In this document: positions 20,190 to 30,502 of the stretch, one piece after another
Numbering within the stretch: the first letter of the stretch is position 1
Layout of the letters: each line of letters opens with the position of its first letter
NCBI GenBank assembly: GCA_022559985.1
Contig: JAFJTR010000018.1
Span: 310,001-374,000 of the forward strand
Source of the DNA: Parastagonospora avenae f. sp. tritici 18332-5
Lineage: Eukaryota; Ascomycota; Dothideomycetes; Pleosporales; Phaeosphaeriaceae
Reading direction: 5' to 3'
DNA length: 64,000 bases
Position numbers and translations under genes: made by a program
Notes under the pieces: model-generated
Told to the model about the DNA's origin: nothing
What the model saw: only the letters and a program-made list of their open reading frames with translations
The model's database searches: none

Positions 20190-21107
20190 ATGGCGGATAC
20201 GAAGCAGCTACCCGAAATCGTCCTTTTCGGCGCGTCGATGACGGAATGGAGCTTTCGCGAGAAGACGCAGGGAATCGGGTGGTTTTTGGAGAAGATGTTT
20301 GCGGGGAAGGCGAGGGTTTTGAATGAAGGTATCGAAATAGTCACAACATAGGTGTCTACTTTGTTCAATTGCTAACTCAACGAACAAGGCCAAGCAGGGT
20401 GCATCATCCCGTCCCCATCTCTCCCAATTGAACAGCAAAAGGACTAAATAAATATCCAAAGCTACACCTCAACCCGCCTCTCCTCCGACTTCGACCGCAT
20501 AATCCAGCGTGCCACATCCCCCTCTACCCCTCGCACGCCCCTCTTCACCATCTTCCTCGGCGCAAACGACGCATGCATCATCGGGTCAGACGCAATGGTC
20601 CCCTGGCCCACTTTCGCGTCCAACATCCGCGCCTTCATCGAAACTATCCTCACGCAGGACGGCGGACTGAGCGAGACGAAAATCGCAATTATCTCGCCGC
20701 CACCGATTAACGGTACGGAAGTGAAGGCACGCGGGGATGAGACGCCGGAGGAAATCGCGGAGATTAATAGCTGGAAAAAAGAAGGGCCGCGGTACAAGAC
20801 GTACATGAGCAAGAAGCGGTATGCAGAGGGATTGGTAGAAATTGCAGCAGAATACGAAGAGACGGGGCGTGTTATTGGTGTGAATTATTGGAGGGCGATG
20901 GTGGAGGCGAGTGGGTTGGGGACGTGGGAGGAATTTGAGGAGAGCGGGATGTGGCCTGGTTGTGGATTACTTGGGGCGAGGAGTTTTGAGAAGGGGTGGT
21001 TTACGGATGGGTTGCATTTGGATATTAGGGGGTATGCGGTTTTGAATGAGTTGGTAGTGGAAAAGGTGTTGGGGAAGTGGCCGGAGTTGGGGCCGGGGGA
21101 GTTGTAG
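20190..21107 (+). CDS. IAH1: SGNH/GDSL esterase, isoamyl-acetate-hydrolysing type
   Basis: A cytosolic serine hydrolase related to yeast Iah1, which cleaves short acetate esters. Exons: 20190-20328, a 10-base micro-exon 20389-20398, and 20462-21107; introns 60 and 63 bases. The total is 795 bases or 264 residues. Joining the micro-exon restores NEGQAGYTSTRLSSDFDRI, the expected family sequence. Block I reads FGASMTEW: the nucleophilic serine is present but the usual Asp of GDS is Ala. Block III is FLGANDAC. The catalytic Asp-His pair is in TDGLHLDIRGY near the C-terminus. Codons in the last 250 bases are G/T-rich compared with the C-rich start of exon 3. The duplicated first exon upstream carries the normal GDS. 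Confidence 0.85.
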
Positions 21108-21163
21108 ATGGAGCGTTGTGAGTATCTACCTGTGGGAATACATGATGGCTTTTTTAGGTACGC

Positions 21164-22392
21164 TTAACCTCTGTTCAGAGTGTTGCCAGAGCCCTTGGGA
21201 TTCGCTTCCACATACTCGTCCCATGCGCGCTGCTTCATCGTCTCCTCGTCTGCGGCGTCGAAATCATCCTCGTTTGGCTCAGGCCTAATCTCAGACTGGG
21301 GTCCACCACCCTCAATCATGCCTCCTCTCCTCTTCTCCTCCTCGAGGTACTCATCAATAGTCATGGTAGGCAAATTCCTCTCCCTGAAGACATCCTTTTT
21401 GAGGCTCTGCCGACTGTCCAGCAAGGTGAACGGCCTCATCGGCTTGCCATCACTACTCAGCAGTGGGCCGGTGTTTCGCAGTCCAGGTAACTGCCCATCC
21501 AACCGCTCAGAATACTTATCCTTATCCCTGCCATCCTGTCTCTGATCCGGCGCAGCCCCCGACACACCTGGTGGGGGAGCCGGCGGCGCCATGGAGATAA
21601 TCTGCAACTCCAAGGCCATGCTCTCCAGCGCCTGGAAAGTCTGAAACACCATGAAAGACAAACTAGTCAAGTGCAGATCCCTGACCACATGCTCGTCGTT
21701 CTCGGCGAGTTTGGGATTTTGTTGGAGATACTAGATTAGATAACGGGTAAGCCTACGGCACCGACACAAAAAAAGCAATGAGAAAGCGAGGCTAGCTACA
21801 CACGTACCTCGAGTTTGCGCTTGAGTTCCTTTTCTTCTCGGAAGCGTGCTATCTTTGCGTCCCGGCGGGCGGCGGCATCCCGCGCGCTGGCGGTGGAGAA
21901 GTTGGCTTTGTTTTCGGAGTAGGCGTCGAGGAGTTTGCTGTCGGATGCGCTGAGGATGTCGTATGCATCCAGCTGTTTGAGGAAGGCTTCATAGTGCTGA
22001 CGGGCGGTCACGATGTTGTTTTTTCTGACTGATATATCGGTGGCAGATATCCTTTGGATCAATTCGGCAAGATAATGGTTGATTGCCAGGTACCTGTTCA
22101 GTTTGATTAGCGATGCCAAGACATTGAAGGTAGTTTGTAGGTATTGAAAAGTTGTACGCTTGAGGCGTCAAACGTACTGCAGATCACTAGATGAGATATC
22201 CTCGAGAGACTCGTTCGGACTGAATAGTGAGATCTGTTCCGAGAGTTTTAGACATTCTTCGTATGTGGCGATGGTTTTGAGTAGGTTTTCTTGGAAGGCG
22301 GGACTGTTCGAATCGTAGGCAGACGCTAATTCTTGTCGTGCACGCTCTGCACTCGAGAACAGAGCTCGTAAGTTCTGGGGCTGCTCTGCCAT
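21164..22392 (-). CDS. TAP42: TAP42/alpha4-like regulator of PP2A-type phosphatases
   Basis: TAP42 binds the catalytic subunits of PP2A and related phosphatases downstream of TORC1. Three exons: 22178-22392, 21808-22093 and 21164-21730, with introns of 84 and 77 bases. The total is 1068 bases or 355 residues. The helical N-terminal domain shows LRALFSSAERARQELASAY and YLAINHYLAELIQRI; the segment ARRDAKIARFREEKELKRKLE is the conserved basic helix that contacts the phosphatase. The C-terminal part has RNLPTMTIDEYLEEEKRRG and ends in GNTLNRG, as in the family. It shares a 464-base divergent promoter region with Dicer-like 1. The PP2A catalytic subunit it should bind is encoded at 53.5 kb. Confidence 0.92.
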
Positions 22393-22856
22393 ATTCTCGA
22401 ATTGGTGTATATGATGTGATAGCGCTCAGGTTGACGACGAGGAAGTGCCTCTGCCGCTGCTAGCACGTGAACAGGCGATGGCGCTAGTGCGCTAGTCGTG
22501 AATCAGGCGCGTGCCCCGCCATCGCCTCCGTTGCTACACCGAGCATCTAACAACAAACGCCCGCATCTGCACGATGTATGGCTCATAATATGCCGCGCGA
22601 CGTCGAAGTCGACATCCCGTGTCACCGCTGAAGCTTGCGGTGACGGATGCGCTCTTCGTTTGCCTGCGGCTGAGGCCCGAGTTCGGTGGTGCAAACACTG
22701 GGCGGACTTCAAGATACCGGCAGCTGCCCGCCAACTTCACACACAAAACTCCCCGAATCAACTCTGCTTTTACTCCTCATACACAGCGTGTCAATCTTGC
22801 ATCTTCCTGCATTCGTCTCATTCTCACTCGACAGCACCCATACAACAGCTCCAGTC
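22393..22856. promoter_or_regulatory. Divergent promoter region TAP42 / Dicer-like 1
   Basis: These 464 bases lie between divergent start codons. The right part, from about 22740, is pyrimidine-rich with CTCATTCTCACTCGACAGC-like leader sequence just before the DCL1 start, as usual for fungal 5' leaders. No specific site is recognised. Confidence 0.35.
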
Positions 22857-25800
22857 ATGACTTGGGCGGGGGAAGTTGAAGAGCAAGATGATTACTTCTC
22901 GTGCTCAGACAGGTCGACATCTGGTGACGAAGAAGAGAGCACCGCAAACGTGGCAGAAGTGGACGCGGAGAAAGCAGAAGATTCAGACTCTGACGTAGAT
23001 GCCGACATCTCTCGTGCGCATGGGCCAAAAACGACGTCTGAAAAGCGTCGGACACAGAACGAAGTCATGCGAGCCTTTGCTGCTAATATCAGTGCTAGCG
23101 TGACCCAAGAGGAAGTCGACCAAGCCATATCCAGGGGTGCGAATGAAGGTCAACTTTCGATCCGGGATATACTTGCAAGTCAAGAAACGGCAGTTCGTAT
23201 CACGAATCCCCGCGACTACCAGACGGAGCTCTTCCAGAGGGCAAAGATGCAGAACACCATCGCTGTCCTGGATACTGGAACTGGCAAAACTCACATAGCT
23301 ACTTTACTGCTTAGGCATGTACTCGAAGAAGAGCTGGAGAATCGTACGAAGGGTTGCGCACACAAGATGGCGTTCTTCCTTGTGAGAGCAATGCCTATTC
23401 ACCGCAACTCAGCTGACAACTCATAGGTCGATTCCGTAAATCTAGTTTTCCAGCAAGCAAACGTCTTGCGTTGCGGCCTAGACCAAGGCGTTGAAGGCAT
23501 CTCTGGTGCCATAGGCCAGTCGCTATTTCAAAAGCAGACCTGGGACAAACTCTTTGCCGCCAACATGGTCATTGTGTGTACGGCGCAAGTTCTTGTAGAT
23601 TGCATGATGCATTCTTTCATCAGCATCTCACGTATGAACCTTCTCATCTTCGACGAAGCGCACCACGCGAAGAGCAACCACCCTTACGCCCGGGTGATGA
23701 AGGACTACTATGCTGATGAGCTGGACACGTCCAAGCGACCCCGGATCTTCGCGATGACAGCATCAGTACGTTTCCTTTCGAGGTATGAAATGAAAATTCA
23801 ACGCACTAACGACCCTACAGCCAGTTGATGTCAAAGGGCTATCTGCAGAACACGTTCGAGAAGCTGCGCGGGAGCTAGAGACCTTGCTTCACTCCCGGAT
23901 TGCGACGGCCAGTGATAGCGCATTGGCGACAAACAGTATCGCGAGACCAGAAGAAGAAGTAGCTGTGTACACTCGCTTAAGGATCGAGTTCGAAACGCCC
24001 CTTCATCAGAAGGTCAAAGCCAAGTACGGAGACGTCGCTCCGTTTCGAAAGTTCTTCATCACCGCCAAACTGCACGCATCAGAGTTGGGTAGATGGGCGT
24101 CAGACATGTACTGGTCATTCGCATTCGCCGACGAACAAAGCCGCAAACTCCAGATCCGTGAGGAGTTCAAGTACAATCGCTCCAAGCAGGATTGGTCGGC
24201 AGCAGAGCTCGACGCTCAGATGACTAGACTCAAAGAAGCAGCTGCGTTCGTCCAACAATATGAGATCGGTCCACCTACCTTGAGTGAGCAGGATCTCAGC
24301 TCTAAAGTCATCAAGCTCCAATACTGGCTCAATCTCTACTACGAGCGTACCACATCAGCTCGCTGCATCGTATTCGTTGAGAAGAGACACACAGCAAGGC
24401 TTCTAAAGCTCATCTTCGACGACATCGGCGGCCCCAACCTCCATTGCGATGTGCTGGTTGGCATCAACAATCGTGCAGACGAGGAGAACGTATCTCTTCG
24501 CTCGCAGATTCTGACCTTGCAGAAGTTCCGGCGCGGAGAGCTGAATTGTCTATTCGCTACATCAGTTGCAGAGGAGGGTTTGGACATACCCCAATGTAAT
24601 CTTGTCGTACGCTTCGATCTCTATCGCACCATGATAGGTTATGTTCAGTCCCGCGGTCGCGCGAGGCATCGCAACTCCAAATACCTGCACATGCTCGAAG
24701 CAGACAACAAAGAGCATACGGAACGCCTCATGGACGCCAGATATGACGAGAATATCATGCGTGAATTCTGCAAGGATCTTACGCAAGATCGTCAGCTCGG
24801 CGATGTGGAACAAGAGAAAGCAGAGCTGATCGCCCTGGAAGACAAGCTCTTCCCAAGCTATACCGACGAGAAATCTGGCGCAAAGCTTACGTATCGATCA
24901 AGTCTGTCTGTCCTCAGCCACTTCGTCGCAACATATCCGTCACCAGATCACAACACAATGGCACAGCCGACGTACGTCATCAATCCTAAGATCAGTGACA
25001 ACCCTCGTGATCCTCAACGCATCGGCTTCGTGTGTGAGGTTGTTTTGCCTGAGTATTGTCCCATCATTTCAATGGTTGGCCAGGTGCATAGTCGAAAGAC
25101 TATTGCCAAATGCTCCGCTGCTTTCAAGATGTGCATCGAGCTACGGCGCAAAGATCACCTCAACGAGTTTCTTCTCCCCACCATCTCAAAGTACCTGCCA
25201 GCTATGAGGAATGCGCTGCTCGCGGTTAGTGAGAAGAAGAAGGGAAGCTATCCTATGGTCATTAAGCCAACCTTCTGGAAGCAGGGTCGAGATACCGTCC
25301 CTGAATCTGTGTATCTCACAATCGTAGATGCCGACCGAGGCTTGGATCGCACCCACCAACCGCTTGCAATGCTGACTCGACGGCCATTTCCTCAGCTCCC
25401 TTCTTTCCCGATCTACCTCACAGACGGTCGCCCTTCTAATATCGTCTCGCAGTCTCTTCACATACCAATCTCTCTGACACCAGAGTTGCTGGACATGTTT
25501 ACCAATTTCACATTGCGTGTCTTCGAAGACATATATAATAAGCGCTATGAAAATGATGTTTCTAAGATATCGTACTGGGTGCTTCCCGTTATTGCGCATT
25601 GGGTGGCATCAGTACGGTCTATGTCTGGTCTCCAAGACATACTAGATATGGAGCAGATTCGCAAAGTCTACAATGAGCCGTTCTGGAAGTGGACCCCGCA
25701 GAGCAGGGCTGATGATATCATTGGCAAATACTTCGTTGACCCCATGAATGGAGGTCGAAGATACTACTCAGACTGCTTGGCACCACACCTGAAACCTCAA

Positions 25801-27755
25801 GACCCAGTCCCAACACATATCCCACGACAAAACCACAAGTTCATGAAAAATATCTTGGACTATTCCGACAGCAAATGGATGAAAAGCCGAGACATCACCC
25901 GCTGGCACCAGGATCAGCCTGTTCTTCAAGTGGAGAAGATTCCGTTCCGGAGAAACCATCTTGCGAATGTGGAAGACAAGGAAAAGAAGGAGCTCGACAA
26001 TCTCAAAGCATACATCTGCCCTGAGCCACTGCACATATCAAATCTAGCAATACCGTTTGTGGCAATGTGTTACGTCCTGCCAGCCATCATTCATCGATTT
26101 GAGAGTTATCTCATCGCTCTCGAGGCATGCGACGTGCTTGATCTTAAGGTCAGTCCTGCCCTAGCTCTGGAAGCACTCACCAAGGATTCGGAAAATTCGG
26201 AGGAGCACGGCGAAGAGAAAATCAACTTCAAGAGCGGCATGGGCCCGAATTACGAGCGACTCGAGTTCTTGGGTGATTGCTTCCTCAAGATGGCTACCTC
26301 ACTGTCGACGTTCGTGCAACAGCCGGAGGAAAACGAGTTCGAGTTTCACGTGCGCCGTATGCTCATGCTGTGCAACCAGAACTTAATGGAGACTGCGGTA
26401 GGCAAGAAGAAGGTCGCGTCTGCTGACGGAACGGAGCGCGATCTGGAGCTGTACAAATATGTCCGAACTGATGCGTTTTCTCGGTATGTGCTGTCACGCC
26501 TACTCTCAAACTTTGCTAACACTACTACAGTCGCAACTGGTACCCAGAAGGAATCAAGTTGATTCACGGCAAGGGCCTGAAGAAGAGTGAAGAAGACTGG
26601 CTGAATGGCACCCACAACCTTGGTGACAAGAGTGTTGCGGACGTATGTGAAGCCTTCATCGGTGCCGCTTTCATGCAGCATCATAAAGGAGGCCAGTGGG
26701 CTCCAAGTGATTGGGATGAAGCAGTCAAAGCGGTGAAGCTCTTTGCAAATAGCGAGGACCATCTCATGGAGAAGTGGGCGGACTACTATGCTGCCTACAC
26801 CAAGCCGAAGTACCAAACGGCGGATGCAACAGCGACACAGCTTGACCTCGCGCGCAAGGTTGAGCTGAAGCATCCTTATCACTTCAAATACCCTCGCCTG
26901 CTCCGATCAGCATTCGTCCATCCTTCCCAGCCGTTCATGTGGGAGAACATACCGAACTACCAGCGCTTGGAGTTTCTGGGTGACTCTCTCCTGGACATGG
27001 CTTTCATCATGCATCTCTTCTACAAATACCCCGACAAGGACCCACAATGGCTCACCGAGCACAAGACTCCAATGGTATCCAACAAGTTTCTGGGCGCTGT
27101 GTGCGTTATGCTGGGCTGGCACACTCACATGAAGCAAAACACCGCAATATTGTCCAGCCAGATTCGTGACTACGTATACGAAGTCGAGGAAGCTGAGCGC
27201 GAAGCGAACGGTGCAGTAGACTACTGGGTCTCCGTATCCGAGCCACCCAAGTGTCTCGCCGACGTCATCGAAGCCTTCGTCGCCGCCATCTTCGTCGACT
27301 CAGAGTTCGACTTCAACGTCGTCCAGGATTTCTTCGACCTGCATCTCAAGCCCTTTTTCCTCGACATGACGTTGGAGGCCTATGAGAACTTTGCCTCCAA
27401 TCATCCCACCACTCGGCTCTCCCGTCTCTTGTCGATTAACTTCGGGTGCAGCGAATGGCGCATGGGCGCGCTCGAGACCGAGACGCTGATTCCAGGCAAG
27501 GGCAAGGCCATTGCAGCCATGGTCATGATTCATAATAAGGTGCACTTCTACTCGCTGGGTCAGAGTGGTAGGTATGCACGTGTGCGGGCGAGTCATGCTG
27601 CACTGGAGAAGTTGGATGGCTTGCCACCATACGAATTCCGCAGCAAGTATGGGTGTGATTGTGTGGATGAGGGGGAGGGCGAGGCAGGAGTCGATGAGGC
27701 GGCCATAAGCAAAAAGGTCGAACTTATGAGGGAAGCAATTGGACCGAGTATTTGA
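22857..27755 (+). CDS. DCL1: Dicer-like protein 1 (RNA interference endoribonuclease)
   Basis: DCL1 cuts double-stranded RNA into small RNAs for quelling and antiviral defence. Four exons: 22857-23381, 23427-23765, 23821-26483 and 26531-27755; introns 45, 55 and 47 bases. The total is 4752 bases or 1583 residues, normal for fungal DCL1. The helicase has Walker A DTGTGKT (139-145), DEAH (251-254) and motif VI QSRGRARH (near 560). The Dicer dimerisation domain follows (around SVLSHFVATYPSPDHNTMAQP). Two RNase III domains carry NYERLEFLGDCFLKM (near 1098) and NYQRLEFLGDSLLDM (near 1317), with the metal-binding acidic residues kept. A C-terminal dsRNA-binding-like segment with Cys residues ends the protein. 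The start of RNase IIIa's C-terminal half is restored across intron 3 (FSRRNWYPEGIKL). The acidic N-terminus is typical of the family. Confidence 0.95.
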
Positions 27756-28642
27756 ACTCGGAACTTACAGCGAGCTTCTTCCCATCCAGTACAAGGAATA
27801 CTGGACATGTGTTGCATCAACGGGAAGATGCGGCTGATAGTGGAGATGCAGTGGGGCGGTTTGGTTTGGCACTTGGGAAGCCTTGGAGAATCATTGCGGC
27901 ATCAGGGTCAGACAGAGCCTAGTTAAATGAGAGGAATGCCATTATGATCATTCACTATCCGTCTAAAACAATGGCATCAGCAGAAATGCTACATAGTTCC
28001 ATGTGTAAGTAACAAAGCTACCATTACGGCTGGACATGCCGCATTCGCAAGATTGTGTGAGCAAAACACGCGCATTACACACCAGATCTTGTCGGCTGTG
28101 CATAGTCTCTTGCAGCACTCCTTACTCTCCCCAAAAAAAAGAATTCTTCATGCCACGGAGAGCAAAGCGTTCGACGAAGAACGTTGAAACACACACGCCC
28201 GTGCCTTCGCATCTACGCGCTTTCGGGACGCGAAGCACACGCTGACCAATCGCACGCGTCTTGCATCGGCCTTTTCTCCAGTGCGGAAGTCCGGCGCGGC
28301 ATCTCGAGCATAAATCCCATACAGCGACTCATATTCGGCATGGACGTACAGAGAACACGACAGCGTTGGTAAGCAAAAACGGCTTGGCGGCGTTCCAGCA
28401 GAGGGAAAGCTCCGATTATTTTTACGTACCAGAGGGCTGGAAGGATTGGAGGGATGGATCTGAGGCGACTGTGCGCGTTGTGAGAATGCGACATCTTTCG
28501 AGAAAAAGAGATGAGATGAGATCTTGCAAATGACAAATAAACATCGATCTTACGTCGCATGCTCTCAATCTACGTGATGTTGAGCGATCGAGTATTGTAT
28601 CTGTATCCTACACACCCAATCCCCAACTTCCTCAAAATAAAA
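27756..28642. other. Intergenic, 3' of Dicer-like 1
   Basis: This 0.9 kb gap has no supported gene. Open frames on both strands near 28213-28560 overlap each other and show no family resemblance or splice-consistent extension. Confidence 0.4.
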
Positions 28643-28913
28643 ATGCCCAACGTAATTGCATCACCACCCCTCCAACCCATCCGCAAAACAAGCCCCATAC
28701 ACGATCTCGGCAGATTCCCCATCGTACGTTTTTTTCCTCCTCGCGCTCAGCGCCTAAGAACATGTTCAGGCACGCAAGGTTTCCAAACAGCCATGGCACA
28801 TCGCGGACCCACACACTCTCAAACGCGCACACTACGCAATTCGCGCTTGGAAGGGGTGGCACCGCGCTGCCATTGGGCGCGCGGAGGCGTCCTCAGGCCT
28901 TGTGAGGGTTTGA
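28643..28913 (+). CDS. Possible small two-exon hypothetical protein (74 aa)
   Basis: ATG 28643 opens MPNVIASPPLQPIRKTSPIH, with exon 1 ending at 28723 before GTACGT. A 46-base intron with a CTAAG branch-like site and a TTCAG acceptor leads to exon 2 (28770-28913). Exon 2 encodes ARKVSKQPWHIADPHTLKRA then HYAIRAWKGWHRAAIG and stops at TGA. Lengths keep phase 0. The basic, tryptophan-rich second half looks like real protein rather than chance translation. I do not recognise a family. Splice signals and amino acid composition are the only support. Confidence 0.45.
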
Positions 28914-29235
28914 GCATGCTGGGCTTCTGAGTGGTACGGAGTGGGAACGGAGTGGTAAGCAAGAATGGGAGGAAAAGGCTGGGCAGGATGCCGAGGGATG
29001 CGGACGGGTGTATATCATGCCAATGCATCCGTGAAGTGATACATTTTTGTTCAGCCAGACTCTCTCTCTCTCTCTTGTCAAAAGTCCTTCTTTCTTTCGT
29101 TAGCCGTAGAACGGTCTTTACATTAATCTTTTCTATTCGTTTCATATCACATACCGCTGAGCGGAACAGTTTACATTTATACATACATATATACACTTTT
29201 TTGGAAGAAAGGATATACCAGGCAGAATCAACACG
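28914..29235. other. Promoter of the cupredoxin gene with CT microsatellite
   Basis: These 322 bases precede the secreted cupredoxin gene. A run of CT dinucleotides lies at about 29060-29077, followed by T-rich sequence and short TATATA-like tracts near 29182-29195. Nothing else is recognised. Confidence 0.4.
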
Positions 29236-30131
29236 ATGAAGTCTTTCATCGCCTCCGCCCTGCTCCTTAGCAGCAGCGTTGCCGTTGCACTCCCCTCTAG
29301 GTCCATCCCCAGGGTAAACCCCCGCCCGGTGCGCCGCCAGAACCAAATCATCCCCGTCGTCGTCGGCGGCCAGCAAGTTACCTTCATCCCCAACACCGTC
29401 AACGCGGCCGTCGGCGACGTGTTGCAATTCCAGTTCGCCAACGGGAACCACACCGTCACGCAGTCCACCGCGGACGCTGCCTGCCAGCCGATGGAGGGCG
29501 GCGTGCACTCGGGCCACATTCCGTTTGAAGATGGCCAGACGGACGTGGGCACTTTCAATGTTGTCGTGTCAAGCACTGAGCCGATGTTTTTGTACTGTGC
29601 GACGGGCCCGCATTGTCAGTTGGGTCAGGTCATGGTGGTGAATGCGAATGCGAAGCAGTTGGTGGACTATGCGAAGGCTAGCCAGGCGACCGCGGAGAGC
29701 GTGGATGGGACGGATGTTGTGGGTGGATCGGTGGGACAGATTGCTTTGGATGCTGCTGCGTAAGTTTGAGTTGGTTGCGGGTCAGAGATGGTGGACTAAT
29801 TCGTGTGCGTAGATTTACTCCTGCACCGCCTGAGGAAGAGGCTGCTGCTCCTCCCGCAGAAGCTCCTCCCGCAGAAGCTCCTCCCGCTGAAGCACCACCC
29901 GCTGAAGCACCGCCCGCTGAAGCACCTCCCGCTGAGGCACCGCCTGCTGAAGCACCTCCCGCTGAAGCCCCCGCCGTGGCAGCTCATCCCGCTGAAGCAC
30001 CACCAGCTGTAGCACCTGCGGCAGCTCCTCACCCAGCGCCCGCTGAACCTGCTCATCCAGCACCCGCTATGATAATGCCCGCCGAGGGAGCGCCCGCGGC
30101 TGTGAATGTGACAGTAACACACATGATGTAA
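29236..30131 (+). CDS. Secreted cupredoxin-domain protein with PPAEA-repeat tail
   Basis: An extracellular protein of 280 residues in two exons, 29236-29759 and 29813-30131, with a 53-base intron. Residues 1-18 form a signal peptide (MKSFIASALLLSSSVAVAL). A cupredoxin domain follows: GDVLQFQFANGNHTVTQS supplies the first His, and FLYCATGPHCQLGQVMVV has the Cys, His and a Gln in the axial ligand place, like stellacyanin-type blue copper sites. Copper binding is therefore plausible. After the domain, about eight PPAEA units and related Ala/Pro repeats run from roughly residue 181. Similar fungal proteins are often described as extracellular serine-rich or GPI proteins, but I see no C-terminal hydrophobic anchor here. 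The repeat may be a wall-spanning or O-glycosylated stalk. Confidence 0.8.
29838..29970 (+). repeat. 15-base coding tandem repeat (PPAEA)
   Basis: A tandem array with 15-base units related to GCTCCTCCCGCAGAA and GCACCTCCCGCTGAA encodes repeated PPAEA within exon 2 of the cupredoxin gene. Units differ mainly at synonymous third positions. Such arrays often vary in copy number between strains. Confidence 0.8.
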
Positions 30132-30502
30132 GCAAAGCTGGGGGTGTGAATCGTCAACCAGGCTTGGAGTATTCTTTGGTGGGAGGGCTTGATGCCTTGG
30201 TTAGTGTAGCAATGAAAGAGACCTAATTGGCATCATAAACTCTCTGGGTGAAGTTCATTGAACACCGCGGTTGCAGACAGTGTTGGGTTTGCATAGATTC
30301 ATTTCCGCTACTACGTAAAAGCTGTCAGAAAGGGGTATATATCGCAGGTGCAAACATATACAAAGAATGTGAAGACGATAAGCCCATGCCCTGAGGCCGT
30401 ACATCAAACCATTAAGCGTGTAACCATATTCCCCGTTCAATGCATGTGAATGCTTGTGGATATGCTCTGACAGCAAAGCATGCGCCGAGCCCGCTAAGAG
30501 AC
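30132..30502. other. Intergenic, convergent 3' ends
   Basis: This 371-base gap lies between the cupredoxin gene and the convergent GH72 gene. I see no gene, repeat or RNA in it. Confidence 0.4.

Noticed and set aside
29796..30122. Long minus-strand frames over the cupredoxin repeat
   Set aside because: They are mirror frames of the 15-base PPAEA array, which stays open in several frames because of its codon pattern.
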